In this document: positions 1-12,898 of the stretch, piece by piece
Position numbering within the stretch: the first letter of the stretch is position 1
Layout: every line of letters begins with the position of its first letter
Source of the DNA: Actinomycetota bacterium
GTDB taxonomy: Bacteria > Actinomycetota > Thermoleophilia > Solirubrobacterales > Solirubrobacteraceae
DNA length: 64,000 nucleotides
Direction: 5' to 3'
NCBI GenBank assembly: GCA_005888335.1
Contig: VAWY01000121.1
Span: forward strand, 44,513 to 108,512
Notes under the pieces: generated by a model
What the model saw: the letters and a program-made list of their open reading frames with translations, nothing else
The model's database searches: none
Told to the model about the DNA's origin: nothing
Position numbers and translations under genes: made by a program

Positions 1-2991
1 CCCGACGGCGACACCGCGGCGTACCTCGGCCTGCCGAACGGCCTGTGGGCGCAGCTCGGCGGTCCCGGGAACGCGGGCGACGGCGTCGTCGTGGGCGTGC
101 TGGACACGGGCATCACCCCGCAGCACCCGAGCTTCGCCGACCACGGCAACGGCTTCGTCGGACCGGCCTTCGGGCCGCCGCCCGCGAGCTTCAAGGGCGC
201 GTGCGACTCCGGCACGGACCCGACGTTCCACTGCAACAACAAGCTCGTCGGCGCGCACTTCTTCGTCGACGGCTTCGGCGCCTCCAACGTCGCCCCCGAC
301 TCGTTCCTCTCGCCGCGCGACGACGACGGCCACGGGACGCACACGGCCTCGACCGCGGCGGGCAACTTCGGCGTCGACCCGACGATCGGCGGGCGCACGC
401 TCGGGGTCAACCTGATCTCGGGCCTCGCGCCCCGCGCGCGCGTCGCCGCCTACAAGGTCTGCTGGGTGGGCAACGGCGTCGCCGACGGCTGCGCGAACTC
501 GGACTCGCTCGCGGCCATCGAGCAGGCGGTCACCGACGGCGTCGACGTCATCAACTACTCGATCGGCGGCACGACGTCGAACGTCATCGACCCGGTCGAG
601 TTCGCCTTCCTGGGCGCCTCCGACGCCGGCGTGTTCGTCGCCAACTCGGCCGGCAACGACGGCCCGGACGCCGGGACGGTCGGCACGCCGACCACGGTGC
701 CGTGGCTGACGTCGGTCGGCGCCGAGAACGCCGCGCGGACCTTCCAGGCGAGCGCCACGATCACCCCGTCGACCGGACCGGCGTTCACCGTGACCGGCGC
801 GTCGGTGACCGGGTCGCTGAAGGCCACCCAGATCGTCGACGCGGCCAATGCCGCGGCCGCCGGCGTGGCCACCGCCGACGCCGAGCGGTGCTTCGCCAGC
901 TCGCTGGACCCGGCCAAGGTGACGGGCAAGGTCGTCCTGTGCCAGCGCGGCGTCAACCCCCGCATCGAGAAGTCCAAGAACGTCAAGGACGCGGGCGGCG
1001 TCGGGATGATCCTCTACAACGCCAACCCCGCCCAGGACACCGACAACGACATCCACTACGTCCCGGCGGTCCACGTCCCCAACGCCGACGGGCTGAAGAT
1101 CAAGGCGGCGATCGCGGCCGGGACGACGACGGCCGCCCTCGCCGAGGGCGCCGCGGCGCTCGGCACGCCGCGCGTGCTCGCCGCGTTCTCGTCGCGCGGG
1201 CCGCAGACCGCGGTGCCCGATCTGGCCAAGCCCGACGTCACCGCGCCCGGCGTCAACATCCTCGCGGGCAACACGCCGACCCCCGCGGCCGCCACCGGGC
1301 TGCCGAGCGGCGAGCTGTTCCAGTCGCAGTCGGGCACCTCGATGTCCTCGCCGCAGGTCGCCGGCGCCGGCGCGCTGCTCAAGCAGGCGCACCCCGGCTG
1401 GTCGCCCGCCGAGATCAAGTCCGCGCTGATGCTGACGGCACGGCCGAACCTCCTCGAGGACGGCACCACCCCGGCCACGCCGTTCGACGCCGGCTCCGGC
1501 GAGATCAATCCGACGGCGGCCGCCTCGCCCGGGCTCGTGCTCGACGTCGGGACCAACGACTACATCCGCTACGTCGACTCGCAGGACCCGGCCGTGTTCA
1601 ACGACGGCCAGGACCCGATCGCGCCGAGCGACCTCAACCTGGCCTCCATCGCGAACTCGAAGGTGGCGGGCACGTTCCGCACGGTGCGCACGGTCACGTC
1701 CGTCGACGCCGCGTCGCGCCACTGGGACGCCTCGATCAGCGTCCCCGGCTTCGACGCGACGGTCACGGCCCCCGGCACCGGCTCGAGCGCGTTCGACATC
1801 GCGCCGGGCGCCACCCAGCAGCTCGTCATCTCCGCGCAGGCCACCACGGCGACGCTCGAGCAGTACGCCTTCGGCGCGCTGACGCTGACCGGCGGTGGGA
1901 CGACCCTGCACATGCCGGTCTCGCTGCGGGCGATCGCGATCTCCGCGCCCGAGACGGTCAAGGTGACGGCCGACCAGTCGGCGGGCAGCGCGACGATCCC
2001 CGTCAAGGCGGGCTTCACCGGGACGCTGACCGGCCTCGGCTGGGGGCTCGCGGCGCCCGACACCAAGCCGGGCGAGCAGATCACCACCGACCCGATCGGC
2101 GCGCCCGACCCGAACGCGCCGTCGCCGTCGATGAAGACCTATGACATCGACGTGCCGGCGGGCGCCCAGCTGCTCTCGGGGCGCATCTCCAACACCGACG
2201 GCGGCGACCCCAACACCGACCTCGACCTCTACCTGTTCCGCGACGCCAACTCCGACGGGAGCTTCACCCCCGACGAGCTGGTCGACGTGTCGGCGAGCGC
2301 GATCGCCGACGAGGGCGTCACCGAGGCGCTGCCCGAGGCGGGCCACTACCGCTTCGTCATCGTGGGCTTCACGACCCGCTCGCCCTCGACGTACGACTTC
2401 ACGACCTGGCTGGCCAACGACGCGTCGCCCGACGACCCGTCCGGCGGGCCGGGCATCGCGGTGACCGGCGACCCGTTCACGGTGGGGATCGGTCAAAGCG
2501 TCGACGCGACGCTGTCCTACTCCGGCGTGGATCACAAGGGCCTGTACCTCGGGCTGGCGACGTTCCACGACTCGTCCTCGCCCGGCCGCGACAACATCAA
2601 GGCCTCCTCGATCGTGGAGCTCACCAAGACCGCCGACACCACCGCGCCGGCGAGCGCGCCGCCGGCGGCGCAGCCGTCGTCGCGGCCGCCGGCCGGGGCG
2701 CACTCGGCGGCGCGCAAGCGCCTGGCGCTGTCGGGCCTGCGCGCCCGGCTGCGGCGCGGCATTCTGAGCCTGCGAGTCAGCCTGACGCGCAAGGCGACGG
2801 TCACGGTCCGCATCCGGCGCGGCACGCACACCGTGCTCACCGTCCGGCGGCGCAGCGTGCCGGCCGGCGTGCGCACCCTGCACATCCGCGTCGGCCACCG
2901 CCTGCGCCGGGGGACCGCCTACCGCATCACGGTGACGGCGACGATCCGCAACAGCCACGCCCGGCGGACCTTGACGCTCAAGGTCCGCTAG
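1..2991 (+). CDS. Secreted subtilisin-like serine protease (S8 family), 5' end outside the window
   Basis: The frame is open from base 1, so the signal peptide and any prodomain lie upstream; 996 codons are visible. The catalytic triad is intact: Asp in VLDTGI (codon 103-105), His in GHGTH (331-333) and Ser in SGTSMSSP (1339-1341). Between His and Ser sits a protease-associated insert (VVLCQRG, VGMILYN, about 890-1030). After the catalytic domain come a subtilase fibronectin-like region and a pre-peptidase C-terminal-like beta domain (about 2130-2430, rich in Asp in NTDLDLYLFRD). The last 95 residues are strongly Arg-rich, which could hold the enzyme to the cell wall (inference). It ends 2 bases before the convergent malate synthase gene. 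Confidence 0.95.
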   Translation, partial: PDGDTAAYLGLPNGLWAQLGGPGNAGDGVVVGVLDTGITPQHPSFADHGNGFVGPAFGPPPASFKGACDSGTDPTFHCNNKLVGAHFFVDGFGASNVAPDSFLSPRDDDGHGTHTASTAAGNFGVDPTIGGRTLGVNLISGLAPRARVAAYKVCWVGNGVADGCANSDSLAAIEQAVTDGVDVINYSIGGTTSNVIDPVEFAFLGASDAGVFVANSAGNDGPDAGTVGTPTTVPWLTSVGAENAARTFQASATITPSTGPAFTVTGASVTGSLKATQIVDAANAAAAGVATADAERCFASSLDPAKVTGKVVLCQRGVNPRIEKSKNVKDAGGVGMILYNANPAQDTDNDIHYVPAVHVPNADGLKIKAAIAAGTTTAALAEGAAALGTPRVLAAFSSRGPQTAVPDLAKPDVTAPGVNILAGNTPTPAAATGLPSGELFQSQSGTSMSSPQVAGAGALLKQAHPGWSPAEIKSALMLTARPNLLEDGTTPATPFDAGSGEINPTAAASPGLVLDVGTNDYIRYVDSQDPAVFNDGQDPIAPSDLNLASIANSKVAGTFRTVRTVTSVDAASRHWDASISVPGFDATVTAPGTGSSAFDIAPGATQQLVISAQATTATLEQYAFGALTLTGGGTTLHMPVSLRAIAISAPETVKVTADQSAGSATIPVKAGFTGTLTGLGWGLAAPDTKPGEQITTDPIGAPDPNAPSPSMKTYDIDVPAGAQLLSGRISNTDGGDPNTDLDLYLFRDANSDGSFTPDELVDVSASAIADEGVTEALPEAGHYRFVIVGFTTRSPSTYDFTTWLANDASPDDPSGGPGIAVTGDPFTVGIGQSVDATLSYSGVDHKGLYLGLATFHDSSSPGRDNIKASSIVELTKTADTTAPASAPPAAQPSSRPPAGAHSAARKRLALSGLRARLRRGILSLRVSLTRKATVTVRIRRGTHTVLTVRRRSVPAGVRTLHIRVGHRLRRGTAYRITVTATIRNSHARRTLTLKVR

Positions 2992-2993
2992 GG

Positions 2994-4603
<1,610 letters not shown>

Positions 4604-4607
<4 letters not shown>

Positions 4608-5848
4608 CGGTGCAGGGGCCTCCCGGTCAGCGACGCGTGCAGGATCTCCATCGGGTGGTACACGGGCAGATCGGCGTACGCGGCGATCTGGACCGCGCAG
4701 CCCGGGTTCGCCGCGGCGACCGCCTGCGCGCCGGTGGCGAGCAGATTGCGCGCCTTGCGCTCGCCGAGCGCGGCGGCCGGCTCGGGCTTGAGCAGGTTGT
4801 AGACGCCCGCCGAGCCGCAGCACAGCTCCCACTCGGCGGGCTCGAGCAGCTCGAGCCCGGGGATCGCGCGCAGCAGCGCCCGCGGCTGCTCGCGCACGCC
4901 CTGGGCGTGGGCGAGGTGGCAGGCGTCGTGGTAGGCGACCTTGAGCTCGACCGGCCGGCGGCCGGCGGCGGGCTCGACGGCGGCGAGGAACTCGGTGACG
5001 TCGCGGACCTTCGCCGAGAACGCCGCGGCGCGGTCCGCCCACGCGGGGTCGTCGCGCAGCGCGTGGCCGTAGTCCTTCATCGACGAGCCGCACCCGGCGG
5101 CGTTGACGACCACGGTCTCGCAGTGCTCGAACGCGGCGATCGTGCGCCGGGCGCGCTCGCGCGCGGCGTCCGCCCAGCCGGTGTGGAGCTCGAGCGCGCC
5201 GCAGCAGCCGGGCCGCGCCGGCGCGAAGACGTCGAAGCCCTCGGCGGCCAGGACCTCGACCGTCGCCCGGTTCACGCGGCCGAAGAACACGCGCTGGACG
5301 CACCCCTGCAGGAAGCCGACGCTGCCGCGGCGCGTCCCGCGGGCGGGCGTGCGCTCGGGCAGGCGGCGCAGCGCCTCGCGCGGCGAGACGCGCGGGGCGA
5401 GCCGTCCCAGCCGGGGGACGAACCGGGCCAGCGGCGAGAACGGCGCCAGCGCACGCAGCCGCGCGGGATACGGGAACAGCCAGAACGGCGCGCGGCGCTT
5501 GAGGCGCTCCAGGCGCGGGCGCTCGTAGCGGCGCTCGACCTGCGCGCGCGTGTCCTCGATGAGCTTGTGGTACTGCACGCCCGACGGGCAGGCGGTCACG
5601 CACGCCATGCACCCGAGGCAGTTGTCCCACGCCTGGACCTGCGAGGCGACGAGGTCCGGGCCCTCCTCGTGGGCCGCGCGCATGAGCAGGATCCGCCCGC
5701 GCGGCGAGTCCATCTCCTCATCCCACAGCGCGTAGGTCGGGCACGTCGGCAGGCAGAACCCGCAGTGCACGCAGTCCTCGATGAGCGACGGCTCGGGCGG
5801 GCGGACGTCGTCGAACGCCCCGAGGCGGTCTTCGATCTCGGTCGCCAT
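4604..5848 (-). CDS. glcF: Glycolate oxidase iron-sulfur subunit GlcF
   Basis: This subunit carries electrons from the flavoprotein subunits of glycolate dehydrogenase towards the quinone pool. The 414-residue protein starts MATEIEDRL. It has two 4Fe-4S motifs near the N-terminus ([12 protein letters not shown] and [12 protein letters not shown]), followed by two CCG-type cysteine-rich domains ([22 protein letters not shown] with ELCCGSAG). The start at 5848 shares one base with the stop of glcE (TGATG), and its stop overlaps the aceB start by four bases. Position between glcE and aceB fits glycolate rather than lactate use. Confidence 0.94.
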
Positions 5849-6918
5849 CAGATCCCGCCGACGAACACGCCCGGGTTGCAGGTCCCGAAGGGGTCGAAGC
5901 GCGCCTTGACGCGCCGCATGAGCTCGAGCTCGCCGCCGCCGACCTCGCCCCACGGGTCGAGCGCCCCGCGCACGGAGTCCGGAGCGTCGAGCACGACGCA
6001 CGGCGCGGGCGCCAGGCGCTCGCGCAGCTCCCGCACGGCGCCCGGATCGCCGTCCGGCAGCGTGATCCACACGAGGCCGAGCGCGGCGCGCCCGACCGCG
6101 CGCGGCGCGACGGCGAGCGCGGCGCCGAGGGCGCGCTGGGTCGTCGAGACGCGCACGACCGTCCCGCCCGACGAACGCTGGCCGGCGCGCTGGCGCTCCC
6201 ACAGCGGCTCGTCGTCCTCGACGACCTCACACTCGGGCAGGGCATCGCGCGCGCGCTCGGCCGCCGCGCCGCCGGCGAAGCGCGCCAGCAGCGACCCTTC
6301 GCCGTCCTCCCACGCGACGTCGAGCGCCTCGGCCTCGAGCGGCCGGTGGGCGAGCGCCGACGCCGCGCTCGCGAGCGCGTGCGGGTCGTCGAAGCGCTGG
6401 ACCGCGGTCGCCGTCGCCGGCGGGCGTGGATGCAGGCGCAGGCTGATCTCCGTGATGACGCCGAGCGTCCCGAAGGAGCCGGAGAGCAGCTTGGCGAGGT
6501 CGTAGCCGGCGACGTTCTTGATGACCTTCGAGCCGGCCCGCGCGACCGTCCCGTCGGGGAGCGCGACCTGCACGCCGAGCACGAGGTCGCGCACCGTGTG
6601 GTAGCGGTGGCGCAGCGGGCCGCTGTCGCCGGTCGCGACGAGGCCGCCGATCGTCCCGCCGCCGGGCGGGTCGAGCGCGAGCATCTGGCCGGCCGCCGCA
6701 AACGCCTCCTGGGCGCGCTCGACCGGGACGCCCGCTTGCACGACGGTGGTCAGGTCGCCCTCGTTGTGCTCGACGATCGCGTCGAGCTGCACGGTCGAGA
6801 GCTCGCCGTCGGCCGGCGAGGGACGGCCCCACGGGCGCGTGCCCGCCCCGCGGACCCGCAGCCGGCGCCCCGCGCGCTCGGCGTCGTGCAGCGCGGCCGC
6901 GACGTCGCGGGCGGTCAT
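5848..6918 (-). CDS. glcE: Glycolate oxidase FAD-binding subunit GlcE
   Basis: This is the second flavoprotein subunit of glycolate oxidase, 356 residues, a truncated relative of GlcD. It keeps the PCMH-type FAD-binding fold: GAGTRPWGRP, LDPPGGGTIGGLVATG, KVIKNVAGYDLAKLLSGSFG and TLGVITEISLRLHP. The ATG at 6918 lies 13 bases after the glcD stop, and its stop shares a base with the glcF start. The order D-E-F matches the E. coli glc locus, which supports the three-subunit enzyme. Confidence 0.93.
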   Translation of the reverse strand: MTARDVAAALHDAERAGRRLRVRGAGTRPWGRPSPADGELSTVQLDAIVEHNEGDLTTVVQAGVPVERAQEAFAAAGQMLALDPPGGGTIGGLVATGDSGPLRHRYHTVRDLVLGVQVALPDGTVARAGSKVIKNVAGYDLAKLLSGSFGTLGVITEISLRLHPRPPATATAVQRFDDPHALASAASALAHRPLEAEALDVAWEDGEGSLLARFAGGAAAERARDALPECEVVEDDEPLWERQRAGQRSSGGTVVRVSTTQRALGAALAVAPRAVGRAALGLVWITLPDGDPGAVRELRERLAPAPCVVLDAPDSVRGALDPWGEVGGGELELMRRVKARFDPFGTCNPGVFVGGI

Positions 6919-6931
6919 CGCCAGTGGCCCA

Positions 6932-8386
6932 CTAGAACCGCTCCGCGAGGCCGGCGGCCTCGAGCGGGTGCTGCCGGTACGGGCCGGGCACCTCGCCGCA
7001 CAGCCGCGGCGTCGGCATCACCTTGCCGGGGTTGGCGAGCCCGTCGGGGTCGAACGCGCAGCGCAGCTTCTGGAACGCGGCGAGATCGGGCTCGGCGAAC
7101 ATCTTCGGCATGTAGCGCTTCTTGTCGATTCCGACGCCGTGCTCGCCGGTGATCGATCCGCCCGCCTCGACGCAGGCGAGCACGATCTGGCCGGCGAGCT
7201 CCTCGGCGCGCTCGGCCTCGCCGGGCGTGTGGCCGTCGTAGCAGACCAGCGGGTGCAGGTTGCCGTCGCCGGCGTGGAAGACGTTGCCGACCTGCAGGCC
7301 GTACTCGCGCGACAGGGCGTCGATGCGGTCCAGGACCTCGGGCAGGCGCGTGCGCGGGATGACGCTGTCCTGGACGTAGTAGTGCGGGCTGATGCGCCCC
7401 ATGGCCGGGAACGCGGCCTTGCGCATCTTCCAGAAGACGTCGCGCTGGGCGCCGTCGCGCGCGACGACGACGCCGGTCGCGCCGGCGTCCTCGCACAGCT
7501 TGCACACCTCCGCGAAGCGCGCGTCGCACTCGCGCTCGGGGCCGTCGAGCTCGACCAGCAGCGCGGCGCCGGCGTCCTCGGGCCAGCCGGCGTGGGCCAT
7601 CTGCTCGGAGGCGTCGATCGTCAGGCGGTCCATCATCTCGATCGCGCCGGGGACGACGCCCGCCGCCACGATCTCCGACACCGCCCGCCCGGCGCGCCCC
7701 GGGGTCTCGAAGAAGGCGACGAGCGTGCGCACCGACTCGGGCGCCGGCACCACGCGCACGGTGATCGCGGTGGCGATCCCCAGCGTGCCCTCGGAGCCCA
7801 CGAACACGCCGTGCAGGTCGTAGCCGGGGCGGTCGAGCTCCTTGCCGCCGAGCTGGACGACCGACCCGTCGGCGAGCACGACCTCCAGCCCGCAGACGTA
7901 GTTCGTCGTGAAGCCGTACTTGAAGCAGTGGGCGCCGCCCGAGTTCTCGGCGACGTTGCCGCCGATCGAGCACACGACCTGGCTCGACGGGTCGGGCGGG
8001 AAGAAGTGCGACGGGCCGACCGCGGCGGAGATCGCCAGGTTGGTGACGCCCGGCTCGCAGACGACGCGCTGGTTGTCGAGGTCGATCTCGACGATGCGCC
8101 GCAGCCGGCTGAGGATGACAAGCACCCCGTCGGCCACCGGCAGCGCGCCGCCCGACAGCCCGCTGCCCGACCCGCGCGCCACCCACGGCACGCCGGCCGC
8201 GTGGCACGCCCGCACGACCTCGGCGACCTCGGCCCCGCTGCCCGGCAGCACGGCGACGGCCGGCAGCTCCCGGTACTGCAGCAGCCCGTCGGACTCGTAC
8301 GTGCGCAGCTGGTTGTGGTCCGTGAGGACGTGCTGGGCGCCGCACGTGGCGCGCAGGCGCTCGACAAGGTCTACGGAACCATCCAT
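6932..8386 (-). CDS. glcD: Glycolate oxidase catalytic flavoprotein GlcD
   Basis: It oxidises glycolate (possibly also D-lactate) to glyoxylate using FAD. The start is MDGSVDLVERL at 8386; the frame runs far upstream without a stop, but homology begins here. Of 484 residues, the PCMH FAD domain shows ARGSGSGLSGGALPV, NVAENSGGAHCFKYG and GSEGTLGIATAITVRV. The C-terminal FAD-oxidase domain shows VFHAGDGNLHPLVCYD and GEHGVGIDKKRYM. It overlaps the 3' end of the permease gene by 16 bases. A D-lactate dehydrogenase role cannot be excluded from sequence, but glcE, glcF and aceB downstream favour glycolate. Confidence 0.93.
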   Translation of the reverse strand: MDGSVDLVERLRATCGAQHVLTDHNQLRTYESDGLLQYRELPAVAVLPGSGAEVAEVVRACHAAGVPWVARGSGSGLSGGALPVADGVLVILSRLRRIVEIDLDNQRVVCEPGVTNLAISAAVGPSHFFPPDPSSQVVCSIGGNVAENSGGAHCFKYGFTTNYVCGLEVVLADGSVVQLGGKELDRPGYDLHGVFVGSEGTLGIATAITVRVVPAPESVRTLVAFFETPGRAGRAVSEIVAAGVVPGAIEMMDRLTIDASEQMAHAGWPEDAGAALLVELDGPERECDARFAEVCKLCEDAGATGVVVARDGAQRDVFWKMRKAAFPAMGRISPHYYVQDSVIPRTRLPEVLDRIDALSREYGLQVGNVFHAGDGNLHPLVCYDGHTPGEAERAEELAGQIVLACVEAGGSITGEHGVGIDKKRYMPKMFAEPDLAAFQKLRCAFDPDGLANPGKVMPTPRLCGEVPGPYRQHPLEAAGLAERF

Positions 8387-9979
8387 GACAAGACGCTCGT
8401 GCTCTGCAGGTACACAAGGATGCACATCACCAGAACCAGGGCGATGCTCCACTTCAGCACCACCCGGAAGATGTCGCCCTCCCGGCCGGCCAGGCCGACC
8501 GCGGCGGCGCCGATCGCCAGGTTCTGCGGCGAGATCATCTTCCCGAGGACGCCGCCCGAGCTGTTGGCCGCCGCCATCAGCGTCGGCGACAGGTCGGCCT
8601 TCTGCGCGGCGGTGACCTGCAGCGCGCCGAACAGCGCGTTCGACGACGTGTCCGACCCGGTCACCGCGACCCCGAACCAGCCGAGCAGCGACGACAGGAA
8701 GGCGAACGCGCCGCCGGCGCCGGCCAGCCACTGGCCGATCGTGATCGTCTGCCCCGAGAGGTTCATCACGTAGGCGATCGCCAGCACGGCGGCGACCGTG
8801 ACGATCGCCCAGCGCAGCTCGACGACGGTCTGCCACCAGACGCGTGCCGCGCGTGCCACGCCGACGCGCAGGACGGGCATGGTCAGCAGCCCGGCCAGCA
8901 GCAGCAGCGTGCCGGCCGCGTTGGCCCAGTTGAACTTGAAGGTCACCGACAGCGGAGCCTCGCCCTTGGCGTTGAGGACGTGCAGGCCAGGCCAGTCGAA
9001 CTCCTTGGTGCGCCCGTCGAGGAAGTCCTTGAACGGCAGCCAGGAGATCTGCGCCAGCGCGAAGACGGCGATGATGATCAGGTACGGCGCGTAGGCGCTC
9101 AGCACCGACGGCTGCGTGTCCACCGCGCCGCCCGCCATCGCCGGCGCGGCCGCGCCGCCGACCTCCTCGCTCGGGTGCCAGACGCGCAGGAAGGCCACCA
9201 GGACGCCGGCCGACAGCAGCGACGCGACGATGTCGGTCAGCTCGACGGAGATGTAGTTCGAGCAGACGAACTGGCCGACCGCGAAGGCCACCCCGCCCAC
9301 CAGCGCCGCCGGCCACGTGTGGCGCAGCCCCCGGCGGCCGTCGACCATCGCGACGAGGATGAGCGGCACGATCAGCGCCAGGAACGGCGTCTGGCGCCCG
9401 ACCATCGAGCCGAGGTCGTCCTGGGGCAGCCCGCTCACCGACGCCAGCGTCGTGATCGGCACCGCGATGGCGCCGAAGGCCACCGGCGCGGTGTTGGCCA
9501 CCAGGGCGACCGCCGCCGCCTTGAGCGGCTCGAAGCCCAGCGCGATGAGCATCACCGCGGAGATCGCGACCGGCGTGCCGAAGCCGGCGAGGGCCTCGAT
9601 GAGCGCGCCGAAGCAGAACGCGATGAGGATCGCCTGCACGCGCTGGTCGTCGGACACGCGCCCGAACGAGCGCCGCAGGACCGCGAAGTGGCCGCTCTCG
9701 CGCGTCATGTTGTAGATCCAGATCGCGTTGACGACGATCCACATGATCGGGAACAGGCCGAAGGCCGCCCCCTCGACGCCGGCGTCGAGCGCCTGGCCGA
9801 CGGGCATCGAGTAGACGATGATCGCGACGAGGATCGCCACGGCGAGCGCCGACAGCGCCGCCCACTGCGCCTTGACCCGCAGCCCGCCGAGCAGGGCGAA
9901 CAGCGTCACCAGGGGTAAGACGGCGAAGATGGTCGTGAGCCCGAGCGATCCTGAAACCGGGTCGTAAACCTGCTTGTAC

Positions 9980-9981
<2 letters not shown>
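8371..9981 (-). CDS. lctP: L-lactate/glycolate permease, LctP family
   Basis: A 536-residue membrane transporter with about a dozen hydrophobic segments. It has the family blocks PIMWIVVNAIWIYNMT and FCFGALIEALAGFGTPVAI. LctP/GlcA proteins import lactate and glycolate by proton symport. It is the first gene of the glycolate operon, so it probably brings in the substrate. The start at 9981 is supported by a strong ribosome binding site, AAGGAGGA, seven bases upstream. The start codon overlaps head-to-head with the ATG of the divergent M29 peptidase, which leaves no non-coding promoter region between the two genes. Confidence 0.93.
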
Positions 9982-11101
<1,120 letters not shown>

Positions 11102-11131
11102 CCTCCACACCGAGCGACAGGAAGGAGCCAG

Positions 11132-11452
11132 ATGTACGCGACCATCCGGCGCTGGCGGGTCGACGCGGGGAGCATGGACGAGGTCATGCACCGCTGCGAT
11201 CAGTTCATCGCCGACCAGTTCGCCGAGATGCCGGGCTTCTGCGCCTACGAGGTCATGGACTGCGGCGACGGGACGCTGTGTTCGATGACGATGTTCACCG
11301 ACGAGGAGTCGGCGCGGCGCTCGAACGACGTAGCCGCCCAGTTCGTCCGCGAGCACGCCTCGGAGTTCCATCCCGAGCGGCTCTCCTCCTGGACGGGCGA
11401 GGTCAAGGTCAACCGCGCGCGCAACGAGGTGCTCGAGCCGGCGCACGCTTGA
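11132..11452 (+). CDS. Small protein resembling antibiotic biosynthesis monooxygenase (ABM) fold
   Basis: 106 residues. The pattern (MYATIRRWRV, a helix, then MPGFCAYEVMDCGDGT and SMTMFTDEESA) looks like the dimeric alpha-beta barrel of ABM-type proteins. These often act as small oxygenases or as uncharacterised stress proteins. A good ribosome binding site (AGGAAGGAG) stands a few bases before the ATG. It lies 30 bases after the aminopeptidase gene on the same strand and may share its transcript. No catalytic residues can be assigned from the sequence, so the function is unknown. Confidence 0.75.
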   Translation: MYATIRRWRVDAGSMDEVMHRCDQFIADQFAEMPGFCAYEVMDCGDGTLCSMTMFTDEESARRSNDVAAQFVREHASEFHPERLSSWTGEVKVNRARNEVLEPAHA

Positions 11453-11464
11453 GCTGACGCGTAT

Positions 11465-11488
11465 CGCGCGGCAGTAGGCTGCCGCGCG
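11465..11488 (+). promoter_or_regulatory. Perfect inverted repeat with embedded -10 hexamer, abutting the pyk start
   Basis: Ten-base arms (CGCGCGGCAG and its exact complement CTGCCGCGCG) flank a TAGG loop. The repeat ends at 11488, directly before the ATG at 11489. The TANNNT hexamer TAGGCT (11475-11480) lies in the centre, eight bases before the ATG, as expected for a leaderless promoter. It could be an operator over the -10, an mRNA hairpin masking the start, or a terminator of the gene before it. There is no T-run, which argues against a terminator. Confidence 0.6.
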
Positions 11489-12898
11489 ATGCGGCGTACG
11501 AAGATCGTGGCGACGATCGGTCCCGCCTGCCGGGACCGCGAGACGCTGCTGCAGATGGTCCAGGCGGGCATGGACGTCGCGCGGCTGAACTTCTCGCACG
11601 GCACGCTCGACGAGCACCAGGAGAACCTCGAGCGGGTCCGCGAGGCGGCGGGTCGCGCCGGGCGGCCGGTGGCGATCCTGCAGGACCTGCCGGGACCGAA
11701 GCTGCGGCTCGGGCGGCTGCGCGGCGGCACCGTCGAGCTCAAGCCCGGCGATCACGTGACGTTCCGCTGCGGCGCCGACGGCGAGGAGGGCGACGAGCAC
11801 GCGATGTCGATCAACTGGGCGGGACTCGCGGAGGCCGTCCAGCCCGGCGAGATCCTCTACCTGGCCGACGGCTCGATCCGCCTGCGCGCGCTCGCCGTCC
11901 GCGCGGGCGAGCGCGAGTTCGACGCCGAGGTGGAGATCGGCGGCGGCGTCTCCTCGCGCCAGGGCGTCAACGTGCCCGGGGAGGTCGACCAGCTGCCCAG
12001 CGTGCCCGAGGAGGACCTCGAGCACCTGCGCAACGGGGAGAGGATCGGCGTCGACATGGTCGCGCTGAGCTTCGTGCGCCGGCCGGAGGACATCACGCAC
12101 CTGCGCAAGTACACGCGGCTGCCGCTCATCGCCAAGATCGAGAAGCCCCAGGGCGTCGCCCGCGCCGAGGAGATCCTCAAGGTCGCCGACTGCGTCATGG
12201 TCGCCCGCGGCGACCTCGGCATCGAGCTGCCGATCGAGGAGGTGCCGATCGTCCAGAAGCGCCTGCTGGCGCTGGCCGGCGCGCTGGCGCGCCCGGCGAT
12301 CACGGCCACGCAGATGCTCGACTCGATGGTCCACTCGAGCCGGCCGACGCGCGCCGAGGTCGCCGACGTGGCCAACGCGATCCTCGACGGGACCGACGCC
12401 GTGATGCTCTCGCAGGAGACGGCGGTGGGCGCCCACCCGGTGGGCGCGGTGGCGATGATGGCCTCGATCGCCAAGCAGGTCGAGAAGGTCGCCCCCTACC
12501 AGCGCTGGCAGGAGACGCGCGTGCGCCGCGACGCCCGCGACCCCGCCTACACGCTGGCCCACTCGGCATGCGTCGCCGCGCGCGAGCTCGCCCTCGACGC
12601 GCTCGTCGTCCCGACGCTGTCGGGCCGCTCCGCGCGCCTGGTCAGCGCCCACCGCCCCAACGTGCCGATCTTCGCGCTGTCGCCCGGGCGCGAGACCGTG
12701 CGCCGGTGCGGGCTGATGTGGGGCGTGCAGGCGTCGTCGATGCGCCGGCACGAGGTCACCGAGGACCTCATCGCCGACTGCGCGCGGCGCGTCGTCGAGC
12801 TCGGCTGGTGCAAGCCCGGCCAGCGCGTCGGCATCACCGCGGGCCTGCCGAGCGGGCGTCCGGGGACGACGAGCCTGTTCCAGGTGCAGACGGTCTGA
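11489..12898 (+). CDS. pyk: Pyruvate kinase
   Basis: Converts phosphoenolpyruvate and ADP to pyruvate and ATP, the last step of glycolysis. The 469 residues match the usual length. It begins RRTKIVATIGPAC and shows DVARLNFSHG, the catalytic block IAKIEKPQGV, MVARGDLGIELP, and ITATQMLDSMVHSSRPTRAEVADVANAILDG split across the active-site and helix regions (ending GTDAVMLSQETAVG). The C-terminal allosteric domain runs from about residue 345. The 3' end overlaps the convergent VTT-family gene by 65 bases. The start sits directly on a perfect inverted repeat. Confidence 0.97.
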   Translation: MRRTKIVATIGPACRDRETLLQMVQAGMDVARLNFSHGTLDEHQENLERVREAAGRAGRPVAILQDLPGPKLRLGRLRGGTVELKPGDHVTFRCGADGEEGDEHAMSINWAGLAEAVQPGEILYLADGSIRLRALAVRAGEREFDAEVEIGGGVSSRQGVNVPGEVDQLPSVPEEDLEHLRNGERIGVDMVALSFVRRPEDITHLRKYTRLPLIAKIEKPQGVARAEEILKVADCVMVARGDLGIELPIEEVPIVQKRLLALAGALARPAITATQMLDSMVHSSRPTRAEVADVANAILDGTDAVMLSQETAVGAHPVGAVAMMASIAKQVEKVAPYQRWQETRVRRDARDPAYTLAHSACVAARELALDALVVPTLSGRSARLVSAHRPNVPIFALSPGRETVRRCGLMWGVQASSMRRHEVTEDLIADCARRVVELGWCKPGQRVGITAGLPSGRPGTTSLFQVQTV

